64,000 bases of DNA from Trochalopteron elliotii (taxonomy: Eukaryota > Chordata > Aves > Passeriformes > Leiothrichidae). The stretch is from positions 1,393,959-1,457,958 of the forward strand of contig JANPWX010000126.1 of the NCBI GenBank assembly GCA_024734555.1, read 5' to 3'. The position numbers and the translations under genes were made by a program. Of the stretch, positions 17,757 through 29,254 are shown in pieces. The notes under the pieces were generated by a model. It was not told the origin of the DNA. It ran no database searches and saw only the letters and a list, made by a program, of their open reading frames with translations. Position 1 is the stretch's first letter. Each line of letters starts with the position of its first letter.

Positions 17757-20700
17757 ATGGCGGAGGAAGGCGAGCGCTGCGACCCGGACCGCGACACGGC
17801 TCCTGTGGCGGAGGTTGGAGATGGGGCTGAGCCGGACAGCCAGGGCGGGGAAGACTCCGCGGAGAGCCCCGACGTGTACAGATACATTAAGGGAGACTTG
17901 TTCACCTCCGAGATCTATAAAGTAGAGATACAGAACCTGCCCAAATACATCGGGTTTAACGACGTGAAAAAGTTCCTTGCCAAGTACGGGCTCAATCCTC
18001 ACAAGATAAAACTCTTCGGGAAGCAGACGTTCGCTTTCGTGACGTTCAAGAGCGAGGAGGAGCGGGACAAGGCCATGCGGGTGCTGCACGGCGCGCTCTG
18101 GAAGAGCCGCCACCTCAGCGTGCGCCTGGCCAAGCCCAAAGCCGACCCCATCGCCAAGAAAAGGAAGCAAGAGGAGGATTCGGAGCAGGGAGAGGCGAAG
18201 CGCCCGGCTCCATGCGGAGAGGAGCCTCTGAGCAAGCGGATCGCGGATGTGGTGACCCCGCTGTGGAACGTGCCCTACGAGGAGCAGCTGGCCCAGAAGA
18301 AGCAGGAGTGCGAACAAGTGCTACAGAAGCTGACAAAGTAATTCCTGTTTGTAATGTAATGTGTACGAGACTTGGCCTTGTGATGGGATGTAGCTAAATT
18401 CACACCCATTGATACCTCTAAACTGAAGTGACTTAGAGGTAGGTCAAAACTCGGATCCCCTGTCAAAGTAATTACAAGACAATCTGCGATGCTACAGCCT
18501 AAAAGCTGTTCCATCTGACAAAACTTGCTGTTGACGTTCTTAGTCACCTTCAAAACATTGCTTAATGAAGGGAAATTGGTCTTAAAGTCTATTGTTCCGT
18601 AAGCACAAGTATGTTTGTGCCCGTTAAAAAATGACATTGTCACATGATGTAAGAGAGACTCAGTCTGTAGGCAAATTACTACTAAGATTTTCTCTTTTAA
18701 AATCCCCTCAAAATTTTAGTCCTGGGCTTTGGAGATCAAAGCATCGCTTCTGTCTCTTGCCTTGGATAAAACTGGCTTTAATTATCATGCATGGGTACGT
18801 TCATAAATCCAGTACATAACCATTATAACTACATTTAACTCTTACTTTTTCAGGTTACAGCTCTTACAAAGTTGGAGAGGGTTTGCCTTTTGAGAAATTC
18901 CGGAAGAAACACTCTTCCATGTGATAATCTGATCCTTTTTTGTGCCCTATAGAAAAAAAAGTCTTGTGCAACTCCTGACCTCAATCTTTCTAAATGTGTG
19001 CTTTACACTTTTTGTTTCTGATTTGGGCAGGGAAATAGGAAATAACAACAGAGCTTTATTACCCTGGCTGTTCCTACAGAAGCAGAAGTTTAATAAATTA
19101 TGTTGCCCAGTGGAGGGAGTGAAAGCATCACCCTTACAGGTAATGTAATCTCAGGTAAAGTGTGGAATAGGGTTAACAAGCTGAGGGTTATGTTCATTAT
19201 TTGGTCTTGAGAGACAGTGGACAAAATGAATAATAAATGATGAATTTTAGATGTTGTTACCTTTCATGTAAATACTGTGTGGAAATATTAACAGGAAGCA
19301 GAGAAATTGATAACTTGCTGTTATAACTTTAAAATGAATATGCTGTCCTTGCAAGCTTGTGTTGTAAGCTAATACATTCCTCAATAGAGGCAATATTTTG
19401 CTTTTTAAATAACAAGATTTACTAATACCTTTTCATTATTACTGTTAGTTCACACACATCAAAATCCATGAATGTCTTCTGTATGAGCTAAATGTCCATT
19501 TTCAAATGCATTTAACCACATGGGATTTGTTTCAGGAGAAACTTGGCATGTACAAATAAATGCTGTGTAAATATCTTACATCACTTTATTTTAAATCTAG
19601 ACTGAATATCGCAACAAATGTGAGTTCTTGATTGGGATTGGTGTAAATCAAGAAGACAAAACTGTGGGTTGTCGTCTTGGCAAATATAAGGGTGGTACAT
19701 GTGCTGTAGTGGAGCCATTTGATACTGTTCACATTCCTGCTATTGCCAAAAAAGTAGTAAAAGCTTTCCAAGACTACATAAGGTGAGCATAAGTAAAATG
19801 AGTTATCCATAAAGGTTTTGATATCTTAACCAAAAATATTTATAAATTGAATTAGTGTTTGTTCTGAGCTTTAGGATCTAAGATACACCAGTCTCAAATT
19901 TCAGTGATTCTGTTTCCACCTTGTGCCTGGATCATGGGGCGTTTTTTCCTTGCTCCTGCTCAGTTGCTCAGAGGTGGGGGACAGGTACCAGCTGAACACT
20001 TCACTGCAAGCAATGGGATGTGTAAGTCTGCAGTAAAAAGCGTGTGTTACTCAGGAGCTTCTTCCACTAACTGCAAAGAAGCACTCAGAAAAACACTTCT
20101 GAAAGGAGGAATTATTTAACTAAGGTCCATTGCTTCCTTGGATGAGGAGAAGAATCATCCTACAGAAAGGAATAAACCAAAGGTGGCACATTTAAGCAAG
20201 AGTACTTTTTTAGAAAAAGGGATGCATTCTTTAAAAAGCAGTTAAATCCACAAAAATGGAAACCTCAAGAACCATGAAGATGGAAGATCTGAACTGGGTA
20301 TGAAGCAAGGAAGCTAACAAAAGCATTATAAAAAGTGTCATTCTCTGAATGCAGTGAGAAGCTGCCTCTTGCCTTTGTAATTTTGCATGGGTTAAAAGGG
20401 GTAAGAGGGTTGTGAGAAGGAGGGAGAGATTATTTTGCTTTAGGAGATGTTATCCATCAGTCTTTCTTAGCCGGAATTCATTCTTTTTTTGACAAATCAA
20501 TGTACCCTCTTTTTGTAGTCAGCATTTTTTCCATCACTTCTCACAGTGACCTTCTTTTGATTCAATAACCTGTTTAATGTTACACAAGAAAAGAATTCCC
20601 TGGATAAGTAACCAAACTTCTGGAATTGCAGGTCGACTCCTTACTCGGTGTACAGCCCCGAAACGTACGAAGGGCACTGGAAGCAGCTGACGGTGCGCAC

Positions 20701-23700
20701 CAGCCGCAGCGGCCACGTCATGGCCATCGCTTACTTCAACCCTCAGGTACCTCCCTGGGAGTGCCATGGGCAGCCCAGGCTCAGCTTTACAACTGCCTAC
20801 ATCTGATTGTATGCATTGGGCATGCAAAAGGGAAATAGAAGAATTACTTGGTGTGGTTTACCTTGCTTCTCTGCTCTAATTCTATTTAGACTAATCTGAT
20901 ACATGGAAATAAACAAGTAACATTCTTATGTAAAGCGTACACTAAATCGTATCTTGAAGTCACTAAAACCATTACTTCTCCCTTCTTTCACATGAAAACT
21001 TTAGAAATTGAGTAAAGAAGAGCTAGCTGACCTGAAAATCTCTCTGGCAAAATACTTCACGGAAGGGATGGGAAAGAGCAGTGGTGTTACTTCCCTGTAC
21101 TTTGTGGAGGAAGGACAGAGGTGAGGGAGTTGACTTTGCTTTGGGGGATTTTGGTGGTGGCTGGATTTTTGGTGTTTGCAAATTTCATAGCATTGTTCTG
21201 TCTACTTCATAGAAGTAGCAGCAGTTGTTAGTAATTTGTTGAAGTTATTCACCTTTTTCCACAAGAGACTCCTGAAATTTCCCATTCTCTGGATAAAGAC
21301 AGCAAGACTTTCAGTGGGTGAACCCACTGGCCACTGCTGGCTGTCAAGCTATAGAAATGTTTACTGCAGTAGATGAATGTGTTATTATCAAGTAACTTCT
21401 GCCTTTCTTTCCTATTTATGTGAATTTTTCAATCTCCCCATCCTCCATAGAGCACAAGGCTCACACCATCTTCATCTAGAGATGGTCCTTGCAGACTCTG
21501 AGACATTAATGGCTAAGGAGAGTCTCCAAGAGCAGATGATAAATGTTCCTGCTTAGAATGTAGCACCACAGTTTGTAGGATGATTACAGCTTTGGTGAAG
21601 ATTGTAACAACCCATGTTTGTGTTCTCTTTTTGGTTTTGTTTCTCCCTCTCTATTTTGTCTCCCTGTTCCTCCCCTACCCTCAGGAAATCTCCCAATCTA
21701 GAAGACTTGCCTTTGGAGCATGTGGCTGGTGATAAGTACATATATGAAGAACTCCTTGGCCTAAAATTTAGGATTTCTCCTCATGCATTTTTTCAAGTAA
21801 GGATGATGTGAAGCTGCTCATTTAACTGGATCTGCATGAGTGCTCTTGAGCTTGACTAATGCTGTGGAACAAGATGTTACATACCTAGAAATTTAACCTT
21901 TTATATATTTGATGTGATTAAATAGCAGTAAGTGTTATGTTTGGCTGTAAAAGCAGTGAATGACTGTAAGCTTGATGTGCTTGGGAGCACATTGAAGACA
22001 GTGTTTTCTCTTTACTAATTCCTTATCATTTTCCTCCTCTTGCATGGCAGCCTTTTGTAGCACTGAACATGCAGTAATACAGTTCAGGAGTCTTGTATTA
22101 CTGATTTTTGTTTGCTTTTCCCAAACTTATTTCCGCCCTGCCAACACTTTAAAATGTGTTTTTAAAGTATAATGACTTGCTTTTTAGAAACAAGCAAACA
22201 TGCTTTACCAAGACTCATTAAAACATATTTACTGTTTATGAAGAAGTAGATGTATTGGAAACTTGATTTCCCAGGTGAACACACAAGCTGCAGAAGTGTT
22301 GTACACTGCCATTGGGGAGTGGGCACACCTGAGCCAGGAGAGCACCGTGCTGGACATCTGTTGTGGGACTGGAACCATTGGGATTTCTTTAGCAAAGGTT
22401 GGCAATTTCTCTTCCTGGATAGAAGTTTACCTTTTTTTAACTGTGGCTACAAGGGATGAAAATACCTAATGTATGTGGAATGCAACAGATTATATCTTAA
22501 TTTTTAAAATTAATTTGTAATTGAGCTGCCTGCAGCTGCTTTACCACATCATTATGAGAGCTCACACTTGTGTTGAGCAGCCCAGGCAGGAGTCATAGTC
22601 CCTGTTAATTGCTGATGCTATGAAAAATGGTTACATTGACATATATAGACCACAGAGGGATCTCTGTCCTTTTATTATACAGAGAGTGAAGAAAGTAATT
22701 GGAATTGAGCTCTGCCAAGAAGCTGTGCAGGATGCCAAAGCAAATGCCCAGATTAATGGTGAGTTAAGCTGAAATGCTGAGGCCTTTGTTTGGTAAGGAG
22801 TAGTTGCACAGCCAGTTGTTCTTCACCTTATCTAAGCAGCCTGGCATTACATGTTGTTGATAGTGATCTTGTCCCATTTAAACACTTAATGACTCCTGAA
22901 AACAAATACCTTGTTCACCTATGAGATCAATTTTCCAGTTGAACAGATTTTTTTTTAATTGAGAAGTAAAACATTTATTTCAGCGTAAAAATGAGGTAAA
23001 ACCACAGCTACCCTCATAACATAGCTGGTGTTTGTGAGCTTTTGCTTTAGTCCAGGTAATGGAAGGTACTCAAATTACTGTTGTTTAAGTGATCTGAAGT
23101 TAACAGTGATTCCAGGGTAGACTGAACAGTTTGGAGTTTCTGAGGCATCAAAACTTAATATCAAAGGTGAAGAACTGAAAGACAAGTACTCAGATGACAT
23201 CTTTTCTTCTTCTTACAGAGCTGAATAATATTGAATTTTATTGTGGGAAGGCAGAAGATATTGTTCCTTCCCTAATGAACGTTTTAGCTCCTCAGAACGT
23301 GATCACAATTGTAGATCCACCACGAGCAGGGCTGCGTAAGTTCACCAGTTAGGGTTTGTCTGTTCTCTTAATGGGTGTTGGGTGGGAAGCCAAAGAAAAC
23401 ATCACTGGGATAAATTAAGTGGAGGCTTCAGGTATAGCTTGGAGCAAGATTGCAGCAGTTTTGTTCATGATGAATAGAACCTGACATTTTTCTGTGAGGC
23501 TCTTGCTGCACACAGAACCAGTAAACAGCTGTTGTGGTTTTGATCATCTAGATTCCAAGGTAATTCTTGCCCTTAGAAGAGCTGAACATCTGAAGAAGCT
23601 CATCTATGTCTCCTGCAATCCCAGAGCTGCAATGAATAACTTTGTGGAGTGAGTGTTTTTGCATTAAGCTGACTTACTAAATGTGGTAAGAAGAAAACTG

Positions 23701-24274
23701 TATGTTGTTTTGAGGAGGAGGGGACCATTGCTGGATTTTTATTTGCAAGCCACGTTCCTTGAGGCTTAATATTCACCAGAAACAGCTGGGAGCTGTGGCA
23801 GCTGGCTTGGAATGGTATTACCCAATACACAAGTCATAATGGAAATATTAGGTGTAGTGAGTAAGCCTATCAGGGAACTGAGGCCTGGGGAAGAAAAACC
23901 TCTCAGAGAAGAGCAGCAGTGATGAGCAGTGTACTAAAATATTAATCCATTTCTTCCTGCCCTTCTCTCTCTCCCCATCAAGCCTGTGCCGGGCCCCTTC
24001 CAACAGGGTGAAAGGAGCCTCGTTCCGGCCTGTGCGAGCCATGGCTGTGGATCTGTTCCCTCAGACCAGGCACTGTGAGTTGCTGATCTTCTTTGAGAGG
24101 GTGGAATACCCTGACAGCAGCTCTGCAGCAGCAGCAGCAGCAGCACCAGCTGCCAGCGAGGGCACAGCAGCCTCATGTGGCACTGAGGGCCTGGATGGCA
24201 TCAGCCCTGCCAGGGAGGGGAGCCAGGCAGCTGCTGCCCATGGGGACTGCACTCCAAGGGAGGAGTCACCTTAA
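17757..24274 (+). CDS. TRMT2A: TRMT2A, tRNA (uracil-5-)-methyltransferase, complete
   Basis: SAM-dependent enzyme that makes 5-methyluridine at position 54 of cytosolic tRNA. Coding exons: 17757-18337, 19031-19139, 19601-19782, 20632-20746, 21005-21120, 21685-21796, 22275-22397, 22683-22758, 23219-23335, 23552-23648 and 23983-24274. All phases agree, giving 639 aa (human 625). An RRM spans about 54-126, with RNP2 VEIQNL (56-61) and RNP1 KQTFAFVTF (89-97), followed by a basic stretch KKRK near 134. The TrmA/RlmD-type methyltransferase has HAFFQVNT (about 401-408), SAM motif [12 protein letters not shown] (430-441), DPPRAG (504-509), the nucleophile Cys532 in YVSCNPRAA, and the general base Glu575 in HCELL. 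The start has a good context (GACCATGG). The C-terminal tail carries a run of seven Ala and is poorly conserved. Confidence 0.98.
18338..19030 (+). other. TRMT2A: TRMT2A intron 1
   Basis: Splits the Lys codon of [15 protein letters not shown]. No extra feature seen. Confidence 0.85.
19783..20631 (+). other. TRMT2A: TRMT2A intron 3
   Basis: 849-base intron between the exon ending QDYI and the exon starting [12 protein letters not shown]. No further feature seen. Confidence 0.85.
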
Positions 24275-24348
24275 CTCCTCAGAGACTTTGCAGAAACTGC
24301 TTTTGCTTTTTAACTGTGTCAGCAACAGCGCTTCTGTAACATCCAGGT

Positions 24349-24354
24349 AATAAA
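24349..24354 (+). terminator. TRMT2A: TRMT2A poly(A) signal
   Basis: AATAAA 75 bases after the TRMT2A stop codon, giving a very short 3' UTR. Confidence 0.75.
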
Positions 24355-24424
24355 TCTCTACAAGAGAGTAACTGTAAGGCTTCCAACTTATTTCATCATC
24401 CCAATCTGAATTAAATTTCATTAT

Positions 24425-24545
24425 CATAGGTTCCCAGAAGGGTTTGTGTTGGAAGGGACCTTAATGATCATCTGCACCTTCCACTCCACCAGGTTGCTCA
24501 GAGCCCCCTCAAGCCTGAGCTTGAACCCTTCCAGGGACAGGATTT
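24425..24545 (-). mobile_element. CR1 LINE 3'-end fragment
   Basis: The plus strand reads TTGGAAGGGACCTTAATGATC, then AGGTTGCTCAGAGCCCC and TTGAACCCTTCCAGGGACAG. These are hallmarks of the 3' region of avian CR1 LINEs in reverse orientation. It is short, diverged and non-coding, and lies just past the TRMT2A poly(A) signal. Confidence 0.85.
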
Positions 24546-25500
24546 AAGTACAATTAGGTCACATCCTGCTTTTCTCTTTCTGCCTAGATACATTACATAC
24601 AGAGAGATACCCAATTCCCAGAGCAGGTCACCTTGCTACAGGGACCTGCACCTACCTGTCAGTACTTCATCATGCTCTGCCCCCCTGTCAAAACTGTAAG
24701 CAAGTAAAGATTAACCCTTCCATCAGGTCATTTACTTGCTAAATCTTCATTAGGAAGTAAAACTCAGTCTCATAAAAATGCTACACTTTCCACAGCTGAA
24801 GTCAGTCTTACTCTCAGACTGTAGCATCACTGACAAGACAATAAAGGCTCTAAGTTTCCTACACTCTGCACTAAAGCTGAGGTGACTTTGCTTGAGCCAG
24901 GCCCTCACCACTGAAAACTGACAGCCAGAACTGAACTGTTCCAACACCAGCACCTCACACTGCAGGGCCAGTGCAGCTCCTGGGGGTGAAGACAAACCTG
25001 CCCTGAGAGCCCCACAAGGTGCTCTCTAGGCAGGACTCACTGCAGCCAGAGGCTCAGCAGCTACCATTAATAGACTGTAAGCCACACTACAGAACAGACA
25101 GCAACACTGTTAGGAGTGACCATCTTAAATCTCAACTTACTTCTAATATACATTTAATATGGCCTAACAACAACAAAAAAGTTCTACTACAGCCCATGGC
25201 TGTGCTGATGAAACTTTCCAGTGTTTGGTACCTGCACCAACCCAGCACTTTGGGTTGTAACATTTCCAGCCTTGCCATGGTTTAAGTAAAAATACAAATC
25301 CCAATTCAAAAAAAAAGGTAGCTTAATTTCATTCCAAGTGTTTAACCATGTAAACATTCAATTCCTCACTGAAAAAGTGATTCAGTATTTCCATAACCAA
25401 GGAAGCTGCACTGATCTAATTTCTCTTTAGAAATACCTAGAGGACTTGAAGAATAGGAGTTCCTTTCTCTAGATATACTTAAGCTATCATAATACTGATC
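24546..25500. other. intergenic between convergent TRMT2A and DGCR8
   Basis: Short spacer between the two 3' ends. No exon or RNA gene recognised. The exact DGCR8 3' end is uncertain, so part of this could be untranslated. Confidence 0.5.
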
Positions 25501-27213
25501 ACACTGGCACATTTTATAATATCAAACTTTATTGCTCGAAACTAATTGTCTGAAAAATACACATGTAGTACTCAAAGACTGAACACAGAGGATTACATGA
25601 TTGTGCAGAAAAAAAGCAAGCAGAGGCTCAGTGAAAATGAGGCTTTATAGTTGTACCAATTCAGCACTGGCACCAAGCAACTGCACCCAACACAACTCGA
25701 ACAGCAACCAGTTTACCTGCTGGGGCAATAAGGATGAACTTTGTTTCAATCTCCCACCTTCTCAGATGCACATTGAAATACTGTCATTGATAATTTTATT
25801 TGGTTAATAACAGCATGGCTTCTTGCACTTCACATTTCTTCCCAAGGAAAGTTAGGAGGCTAGCACTTCCTGAATTTCACTCCAGAACCAAAGTACAGTT
25901 TAGTGAATTAATAAGATAATCATGATGCTTTTAAATACTTGGACATTACAAGTATATTTGTATAAAGCCTAACAGCATCACAGGAGAATGGAAGTTTACA
26001 TACAACAGTTAAGTTTATGCATAATAGTCTTTCCAAAGTTCTGAGTACCCAACTAATTCATCAGTTTGTCTAATAAATATGTTAAAAAAAGCTGATGACT
26101 GGTGTTTCAGTAGGTAGCATCTGACTAGTCACCGAAAGTCACAGTAAGTTTTCCGTCAGTACCATGAAGATTTGAATGCACAAGAATTTAATCCTTTAAG
26201 TCAATATACCACACTTTTGTCAAGAAGCACATAATATGCAAAGCAAAAACTGTCTAATCCCCAAAGGATGGAACAGTTCTTAAAAATACACTCCATCCCT
26301 ATAAAAATACCCATCTTCCTCTGGATATAGAAGGGATAAATAACAAGTATCAGTGACAAAAGCAGCAGTTTTATGCATTCATACAATCAGATCTAAACCT
26401 TTACAGCCGATTACCTAGAAAACACACAAGAGTTACAAGACAAGTTTAGGATACATCTTGAATCACACTGTAAGTGTTCATGCAGAAGCTGAAGTTTAAT
26501 GCAATGATCTATCCTCTATCACAGCAGCTCGTGCTTATGTGCAAATGCAAGACTGTTACACTCCAAACAATAGTAAACATTAAAACACAAGAATACTTCA
26601 CAATGACATAAACAGCAGTTACGTTGTTTGTTCCAGCAGTTATTGCGCTATTTTCTGGACATCTCTCCAGTTAAAGGCTGCAGCAAGGTCTAATACCATC
26701 TTTTTATGTTTCTTTTGTTTAGAATGCATAATATACGTTCTAGGCTTTGGTTCACAATGAAATCTGGATGTTTTAATTAAGGGCAATGGTCACCTTGTGA
26801 TTCTGATAGTGGCAGACTGAGGTAATACAGCAATCCTCTTAAAATTAATGAAAACAAATTGGTAAGTGAGGCATCTATGGATATTCTGCAGGTGACCTGC
26901 AAATGCATTGACATTCTGATTTCAGAAAAATAAAAAGATCTACAAGGGTGATTTGTCTTTTACAGTGCCATCCAAGTACAGATTTTTCTGCTGAAAACAC
27001 AAGCTGAAATAAAACCTATCTAAGAGTAATACATTTAGGCATAGAAGATAAAAGCCCTGTCTTTATGAGAACAGAAAAGTTCCAATAAAAACAACAAAAA
27101 GAGACAAACAGCAATCACTGCTTGTCACTACTGCACCAATATTATATATCCTTCAAAAGATGGAGATTTATTAAAGCTATACAAAAAAAAGCAGAGGCAG
27201 TGTTTTTTTGTGG

Positions 27214-27234
27214 TTTTTTTTTTTTTTTTTTTTT
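27214..27234. repeat. poly-T tract
   Basis: 21 consecutive T on the plus strand, preceded by a shorter T run. Confidence 0.95.
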
Positions 27235-28828
27235 AGACAGGCCACTTCTTTAAATAATAGTTCATATATTGTCTTCCAACTACCCGTATCCTGTTGTAAC
27301 AGGATTACAACTCATGGAACTAAAAAGCTAAATATAATAATAAAAAATGGGTGGATTCATATTTGCAGAGACCTCCAAGCGAATCATTTAAACACAGAAA
27401 CAGGTAAGACTCCATGACTCCTCCTGTTTAACCTCAAACATTAAATGCAACACATTAGAGAACATTAGTTTGAAATATAAATTAAAATCCACATATTTCC
27501 AAAGTAATGTGTGATGTTAAAAGGAGGTCTTACAATACTGATGCCAACATTTTAAAAATCCAGTAGGCACTAAATGCAATATACTGCAGCACTCTCTATG
27601 TAACATGGTAAAATAAAAAACAAAACCACACCAAAATCAGAATAAAACAAAAACCAAAACAAAGAAACCCTCAAGCCCCCAGATCCCTGTCAATGTAAGT
27701 ACCAGGAGCTGCAGAAGGTACAGAGAACTGACCTTTCATTCCCAACAGGAGCAGGAGTGTAAAAATGGAGCAGTGCAGCTCCAGGATAAGTCACTGCAGC
27801 CCCGCCACCAGCTTGGCATTTGCTCTCTTCTTTAAGACCAAACCAAAAACTGGTTGCAAGAGAAGAGTTCCTGCAGTCACCCAGTGAAGCCTGTGTGAAG
27901 GAGGAAACCCAGGGAGCAGCGCCTTCACACAGCCACAGCTCCTTCTGTGCTTGGCTTAATAAAGCCTCAGAGGACACAGTGAGTACTGCCTGCTTGCCAG
28001 GACTGTATTTTAGAGTAGTTGCATATTTGTGGTTTTCTTATTTATGAGTATAACTGGTTATGGTCTCATTCTACTTATTACTCTATGTCATATTCCAAAT
28101 CTACATTCTAATTTTCATTGCGGAAGTTACACACTTTCTTTAAAAACTAAAAATGTAATTAAAAAAAGTAAAAACAAGAACTTCTTAAAAAAACCTACAT
28201 TGCTGCAGTCAGACTTAAGGGTTGTGTTGATTTTTTTTCTAAAGTCTTTGCTTTCATGGTGCAAATTAAGACTTAACTGATCAAGTCAGATGCAGTCTGA
28301 CACCAAACAAATGAGAAATTGTTTTATTGCTGGGAAAAGGGAGTGGAAAGTCATTGGCAAAATATTTTGAGACTATCAACCATCATCAGCTGCATTTTGG
28401 CTCCAAGCTTTGAAAACAGCCTTTCAAATTAGAGTTTTTATTTTAATCATATAAGTGGGGCCATATTTTCCCTGTTCTACTGATCTGTAAACTAACACAG
28501 GCTCTTTTCATTTAAAATAAACACCAGTAATTTTGAATCTCCAACCTGTTACTCTTAACACTACCAGGTATTCTTGTTCTTTTCAAGTAGTAACAAAATC
28601 TGCATCCTCTAATCTCAAATAACTAAGCCTGGCAGGAGACAAGAAACAAAAGACAAAGAAACAGCGTTACTGGCCTAATCCTATGGCATTAGAAACATTG
28701 CTCATCACTTTCCTGTATTTTTCACCAAAGTGTCTTATCAGTGCATATTATTATGTGCTGAAACGCAACAAAACTTTTCACAAAAATAGTTTTAGGCATG
28801 TTCATACAAGAAGATGTACATATACTTC

Positions 28829-28869
28829 TTTTATATATACATATATATGAATGTGTATATATATAATAT
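28829..28869. repeat. AT-rich microsatellite
   Basis: Imperfect ATATAC/TATA alternation, visible by eye. Confidence 0.8.
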
Positions 28870-29254
28870 CAGCTTCAACCTGTACATAGATATTCTGAAT
28901 TTCATACTTAAAATACATCCATTTCAAACAACATGGATGGCTTTCCAGGAGAAAGTGCTTGATTGGTTGTATCCTGTGTGAACATGCCTGTCCTCTGTGC
29001 ATTTGCCCCAGTAGAGATCCTTATGATCAATTCTTTAAACATACATATCTCAGAGGTATTAAACAAGGAAAAAAAAACAAAAAGAAACTAGGAAAAAGTA
29101 ATATTGCCCTGATGATGCAAAAAGAACAATGCATAACTGAAGCAGCTTGGATTTTAAAAGTTATCTTGCATTCTGCAGCAAACAATTTTTAAATAATTGT
29201 TGAAATTCTAGTTCCTCCATTTGTGTTATTGCTCCCCACTTGCACGTTTTCTCA

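Larger units (their letters stand above)
25528..29254 (-). other. DGCR8: DGCR8 3' UTR (extent uncertain)
   Basis: AT-rich sequence after the DGCR8 stop, with several minus-strand AATAAA candidates: 28328-28323, 28442-28437, 27172-27167, 25800-25795 and 25533-25528 (context GCAATAAAG). The last would give a 3.7 kb 3' UTR and the first about 0.9 kb. A 21-T run at 27214-27234 and an AT-rich microsatellite near 28829-28869 lie inside. Confidence 0.45.

Noticed and set aside
18275..18643. Open frame antisense to TRMT2A exon 1
   Set aside because: Shadow of the coding exon on the other strand plus intron sequence.
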